DNA from: Alphaproteobacteria bacterium | GTDB lineage: Bacteria > Pseudomonadota > Alphaproteobacteria > RF32 > CAG-239 | NCBI GenBank assembly: GCA_017958895.1 | Contig: JAGDBT010000117.1 | Coordinates: forward strand, 1 to 7,594 | DNA length: 7,594 bases | Reading direction: 5' to 3' | Made by a program: the position numbers and the translations under genes | Shown: positions 5,078 to 7,594 of the stretch, piece by piece | Position numbering within the stretch: position 1 is the first letter of the stretch | Layout of the letters: every line of letters begins with the position of its first letter | The notes under the pieces: model-generated | Databases searched by the model: none | What the model saw: only the letters and a program-made list of their open reading frames with translations | Told to the model about the DNA's origin: nothing

Positions 5078-6300
5078 TAGTTTTCTCTAAAAAATTTTTC
5101 CGCTTTTAACAAGGCTGAAATCAACATATCAATATCTTCTTTGGTTGTATAAAGACCAAGCGAAGCTCTGGTTAAAGAAGTGTAACCCATGCGGTTGACA
5201 ATCGGTTGAGCACAGTGATGCCCGATGCGAACGTCAACATTTTCTTTGTTCAGTACAAAAGCAATATCCTGCGGGTGAATGTTTTTGATATCAAAACTGA
5301 AAACACCGCCTTTTTCTTTAGCCGTACCGATAATTTTTAAATTCGGAACTTCGGTTAAGCGTTCGGTTGCATAAGCAGTTAATTGTTTTTCATGCAACAT
5401 TATATCAGCTAAACCGAGGTTTTGCATATATTTGAGACCTTCCGCCAAACCTATGGCTTGCACGCAAGCCGGCGTACCCGCTTCAAAACGGGCGGGAATA
5501 TCGGCAAAAATGGTATTTTCATAGGTAACGGTATCAACCATGTCTCCGCCGAATTGATAAGGAGGCATACCTTTTAAAATGTGTTCTTTGGCATATAACA
5601 CTCCTACACCGGTCGGACCATAGGTCTTGTGGGCGGAAAAGACCAAGAAATCACAATCAAAATCTTTGACATCTATCTGATGATGGACGGCAAACTGGCA
5701 AGCATCAACCAAAGCCAGAGCACCGGCATCATGTGCCGCTTTAACTATTTCTTTGATGGGAAAAATTGTTCCCAAAACATTTGACATGGCGGTTACGGCA
5801 ACGATTTTGGTTTTTTCGGAAAGATGCGAAATAAATTCTTCTTGCACGAAGCTGCCGTCATCGGCAACCGGAAAAACTATAAGTTTAGCACCGAGACGTT
5901 TACAAATTTGTTGCCACGGAACAAGATTGGCATGGTGCTCGGCTTGCGAAATCAAAACTTCGTCACCCGCCGAGAGATTTTGCATTCCCCAGGTTGCCGC
6001 TACCAGATTTACGGATTCGGTGGCATTGCGGGTAAAGACTATTTCTGAGGCTTTACGGGCATTAACGAACTCGGCAACAGTTTTGCGGGCATTTTCATAA
6101 GCCGAAGTTATCATATCGGCAAAGTAATAAGTTCCGCGATGAGGGTTGGCATATATTTCGGTATAAACTTTATGCATTTTTTCCAACACCGCCGAGGGCT
6201 TTTGCGCAGAGGCGGCCGTATCAAGATAAGCAACGGGTTTGCCGTTAAGCTCTTGTTGAAAAATCGGAAAATCACGCCTTATTTTATAAACGTCATACAT
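5077..6300 (-). CDS. sufS: Cysteine desulfurase SufS
   Basis: SufS is a PLP-dependent class V aminotransferase-fold enzyme that removes sulfur from cysteine, giving alanine and an enzyme persulfide for Fe-S cluster assembly. From the chosen start it has 407 residues (E. coli SufS 406). Seen motifs are RDFPIFQQELNG, TAASAQKPS, QAEHHAN with His122, SAHKTYGPTG with the PLP lysine Lys225, RFEAGTP, and RIGHHCAQP with catalytic Cys363. All match the group II desulfurase pattern and E. coli numbering minus one. An in-frame ATG at 6327 would add nine residues but has no Shine-Dalgarno. The ATG at 6300 has GAGGAA (6312 to 6307) six bases upstream and so is preferred. This is the first gene of the six-gene minus-strand operon; sufB, sufC and sufD are not in the window. 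Confidence 0.95.
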   Translation of the reverse strand: MYDVYKIRRDFPIFQQELNGKPVAYLDTAASAQKPSAVLEKMHKVYTEIYANPHRGTYYFADMITSAYENARKTVAEFVNARKASEIVFTRNATESVNLVAATWGMQNLSAGDEVLISQAEHHANLVPWQQICKRLGAKLIVFPVADDGSFVQEEFISHLSEKTKIVAVTAMSNVLGTIFPIKEIVKAAHDAGALALVDACQFAVHHQIDVKDFDCDFLVFSAHKTYGPTGVGVLYAKEHILKGMPPYQFGGDMVDTVTYENTIFADIPARFEAGTPACVQAIGLAEGLKYMQNLGLADIMLHEKQLTAYATERLTEVPNLKIIGTAKEKGGVFSFDIKNIHPQDIAFVLNKENVDVRIGHHCAQPIVNRMGYTSLTRASLGLYTTKEDIDMLISALLKAEKFFREN

Positions 6301-6331
6301 CTTTCGTTCCTCATAAACTTTTACCATATTT

Positions 6332-6358
6332 AGCTTGCAAAAAGAAATTTTTCAAGCT
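6332..6358. repeat. Stem-loop in the sufS leader
   Basis: AGCTTG-c-AAAAA (6332-6343) and TTTTTCAAGCT (6348-6358) are reverse complements apart from one bulged base, around a GAAA loop. On the sufS strand this gives an 11-bp hairpin ending about 30 bases before the chosen start. No T-run follows, so it is not a typical terminator. It may affect mRNA stability or translation, but its role is unknown. Confidence 0.5.
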
Positions 6359-6372
6359 TTATATTACGGTGG

Positions 6373-6396
6373 TTGCATATATAATAATGTAAGCAA
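6373..6396. promoter_or_regulatory. Imperfect palindrome, possible operator of the suf operon
   Basis: A 24-base near-palindrome with outer arms TTGC and GCAA pairs at nine of twelve positions, plus one G-T. It overlaps the -10 region of the proposed suf promoter, where a repressor would act. It does not match the IscR, Fur or RirA consensus as I know them. AT-richness makes chance symmetry plausible. Confidence 0.3.
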
Positions 6397-6403
6397 ATGC
6401 CAA
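6376..6403 (-). promoter_or_regulatory. Possible promoter of the sufS-to-comF operon
   Basis: On the minus strand TTGGCA (6403 to 6398, 5/6 match), a 16-base spacer and TATATG (6381 to 6376, 4/6 match) form the best sigma70-like pair upstream of sufS. The leader would be about 70 bases and would contain the stem-loop at 6332-6358. The -10 is weak, so the assignment is tentative. Confidence 0.35.
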
Positions 6404-6440
6404 AGGGCTAAAAATATTTAAAAAATAGTTATTTTTGTTA

Positions 6441-6468
6441 TTGACACGGCAAAAAACTTATGTATATT
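6441..6468 (+). promoter_or_regulatory. Promoter of rplU-rpmA
   Basis: A perfect -35 TTGACA (6441-6446) is followed after 16 bases by TATATT (6463-6468, 5/6 match). Transcription would begin about 30 bases before the rplU ATG. This leaves a short leader without an obvious L21-type regulatory structure. It is divergent from the proposed suf promoter. Confidence 0.7.
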
Positions 6469-6506
6469 ACAAGCCATTGCTTTATGTTTAAAATAGGTGA
6501 AGGAAT

Positions 6507-6809
6507 ATGTACGCAGTAATAAAGACAGGCGGTAAACAGTATAATGTCACCACGGGTGATGTTGTAAAAATCGGAAAAATCGCCGGTGAAGAAGGAAAAG
6601 AAGTTGTTTTTAACGATGTTTTGGCGTTGGATTCAACAATCGGCACACCGTTAGTGGCCGGTGCCAGTGTTAAAGCTCTCGTTTTGAAACAAACAAGAGA
6701 TGCGAAAGTTATTGTTTTCAAAAAGAAAAGAAGACAAAACTATCGTCGTAAAAATGGTCACAGACAAGATATCACAATCGTTAAGATTACGGATATTTTG
6801 GGCAAATAA
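6507..6809 (+). CDS. rplU: 50S ribosomal protein L21
   Basis: L21 is a 50S subunit protein that binds 23S rRNA. The 100-residue product is near the E. coli length (103) and has the usual start MYAVIKTGGKQYNV, a conserved LVAGASVKALVL segment and the basic rRNA-binding stretch KKKRRQNYRRKNGHRQ. AAGGAA lies shortly before the ATG. It is the first gene of the classical rplU-rpmA pair, 17 bases before rpmA and downstream of the promoter at 6441-6468. Codons are AT-rich, as in most of the window. Confidence 0.97.
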   Translation: MYAVIKTGGKQYNVTTGDVVKIGKIAGEEGKEVVFNDVLALDSTIGTPLVAGASVKALVLKQTRDAKVIVFKKKRRQNYRRKNGHRQDITIVKITDILGK

Positions 6810-6826
6810 TTTAGGGAGAAAGCGTT

Positions 6827-7081
6827 ATGGCACATAAGAAATCAGGTGGTAGCTCCAATAACGGCCGCGATTCCGAAGGTCGTCGTTTGGGTGTGAAAAA
6901 ATTTGGCGGTGAAGCTGTAATCCCGGGAAACATTATCATTCGTCAACGCGGAACCAAGTATCATCCGGGACAGAATGTCGGTTTGGGTAAAGATCACACA
7001 ATTTTCGCGACTGCCGAAGGTAAAGTTGAATTTAAGACTAAGGCTGACGATAAGGTTTATGTATCGGTTGTGGCCGAATAA
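6827..7081 (+). CDS. rpmA: 50S ribosomal protein L27
   Basis: L27 sits beside the peptidyl-transferase centre, where its N-terminal tail contacts the tRNA ends. The 84-residue product has the full family pattern: AHKKSGGSSNNGRDSEGRRLGV at the N-terminus is shown here only by its landmarks AHKK (2-5) and NGRDS (12-16), then KFGGEAVIPGNIIIRQRGT, GLGKDHTIFA and a short C-terminus. The tail begins directly at AHKK, without the cleavable extension found in Firmicutes L27. AGGGAGAAAG provides the ribosome-binding site. An intrinsic terminator starts 18 bases after the stop. Confidence 0.97.
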   Translation: MAHKKSGGSSNNGRDSEGRRLGVKKFGGEAVIPGNIIIRQRGTKYHPGQNVGLGKDHTIFATAEGKVEFKTKADDKVYVSVVAE

Positions 7082-7099
7082 TCTTAAAAGATAGCTTGA

Positions 7100-7128
7100 T
7101 TAAGGGGCGAAATGCCCCTTAATTTTTT
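7100..7128 (+). terminator. Rho-independent terminator after rpmA
   Basis: A perfect 9-bp stem, TTAAGGGGC (7100-7108) with GCCCCTTAA (7114-7122), closes a GAAAT loop and is followed by six T residues (7123-7128). This is a textbook intrinsic terminator for the rplU-rpmA transcript. It lies only 23 bases before the obgE start. Confidence 0.9.
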
Positions 7129-7151
7129 AACAGCAACAGAAAGTTCCGATA

Positions 7152-7594
7152 ATGAAATTTTTAGACCAAGCCAAAATATATATTAAAGCCGGAGACGGCG
7201 GAAAAGGCTGTGTGGCTTTTCGCCGCGAAAAGTTTGTGGAATTCGGCGGACCGAACGGCGGCGACGGCGGTGACGGCGGCAGTGTATATTTTGAAGCGGT
7301 AGAAAATTTGAATACTTTGATTGATTTTCGCTATCAGCAACATTTTAAGGCGCAAAAAGGTCAACAGGGTATGGGCTCGGAAATGACCGGCTATAAGGGC
7401 GAAGATTTGATTATTAAAGTGCCGGTCGGTACGGAAATTGTTGCCGATGACGGTGAAACGGTTATCAGAGATATGGTGGTGGCCGGCGAACGCTTTTTAA
7501 TAGCCAAAGGCGGTAAGGGCGGTTTGGGAAATACTCATTTTAAGAGTTCTACCAATCAAGCGCCGCGCTATGCGGAACCGGGCACACCGGGTGA
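7152..7594 (+). CDS. obgE: Obg family GTPase, N-terminal part (partial)
   Basis: ObgE/CgtA is an essential GTPase that associates with the 50S subunit and takes part in ribosome assembly and stress responses. The window holds 147 codons before running off the end. This is nearly all of the glycine-rich Obg domain but none of the G domain. It starts MKFLDQAKIYIKAGDGGKG and contains FRREKF, GGPNGGDGGDGGS, NLNTLIDFRY, IKVPVGTEI and AKGGKGGLGNTHFKSS, all typical of the family. The ribosome-binding site is weak (AGAAAG, 7138-7143). Its place after rplU-rpmA is the common bacterial order, though here a terminator stands between them. Confidence 0.96.
   Translation, partial: MKFLDQAKIYIKAGDGGKGCVAFRREKFVEFGGPNGGDGGDGGSVYFEAVENLNTLIDFRYQQHFKAQKGQQGMGSEMTGYKGEDLIIKVPVGTEIVADDGETVIRDMVVAGERFLIAKGGKGGLGNTHFKSSTNQAPRYAEPGTPG

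Noticed and set aside
6301..6327. Longer SufS start at 6327, adding nine residues
   Set aside because: No Shine-Dalgarno precedes it and a hairpin abuts it. The ATG at 6300 has GAGGAA at good spacing and gives the family's usual length.

Overview
The window looks like a piece of an AT-rich bacterial chromosome, most probably from an alphaproteobacterium (perhaps a host-associated or gut lineage). This rests on family resemblance only: an EF-Tu N-terminus of proteobacterial type, an L27 that starts directly at AHKK without the Firmicutes-type extension, and an alphaproteobacterial-style SufT. The standard genetic code fits every gene. There is no CRISPR array, insertion sequence or phage gene, and no gene-free stretch longer than about 180 bases.

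Layout. (1) Positions 1-450, minus strand: a consensus-like promoter, then tRNA-Tyr(GTA), tRNA-Gly(CCC) and the first 38 codons of tuf. This is a reduced version of the tRNA-tufB cluster known from E. coli. (2) 520-1395, plus strand: murQ, which recycles the muramic acid of peptidoglycan. (3) 6300 down to 1392, minus strand: six tightly packed genes, sufS, sufT, sufE, a succinyl-CoA synthetase beta-like gene, a succinyl-CoA synthetase alpha-like gene and comF. Their stops and starts overlap by one base or lie within a few bases, so this reads as one translationally coupled operon. The comF stop overlaps the convergent murQ stop. (4) From 6441, plus strand: a promoter, rplU, rpmA, a clear intrinsic terminator, and the start of obgE, which runs off the window.

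How the genes fit together. SufS and SufE are the cysteine desulfurase and its sulfur-accepting partner, and SufT is an accessory iron-sulfur maturation factor. The scaffold genes sufBCD are not in the window. L21 and L27 are 50S ribosomal proteins, and ObgE is the GTPase usually encoded beside them.

The most interesting point is the succinyl-CoA synthetase-like pair at 2122-4196. Both frames are intact and full length. However, the alpha-like subunit has Tyr where the family has the phosphorylated catalytic histidine, Asn in place of the glutamate that assists that histidine, and Thr in place of the conserved pocket cysteine. The beta-like subunit has a shortened glycine loop and several pocket substitutions but keeps the expected Mg-nucleotide ligands. 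The canonical phosphohistidine mechanism therefore looks impossible. Together with co-translation alongside iron-sulfur genes, this suggests a repurposed paralogue of unknown function.
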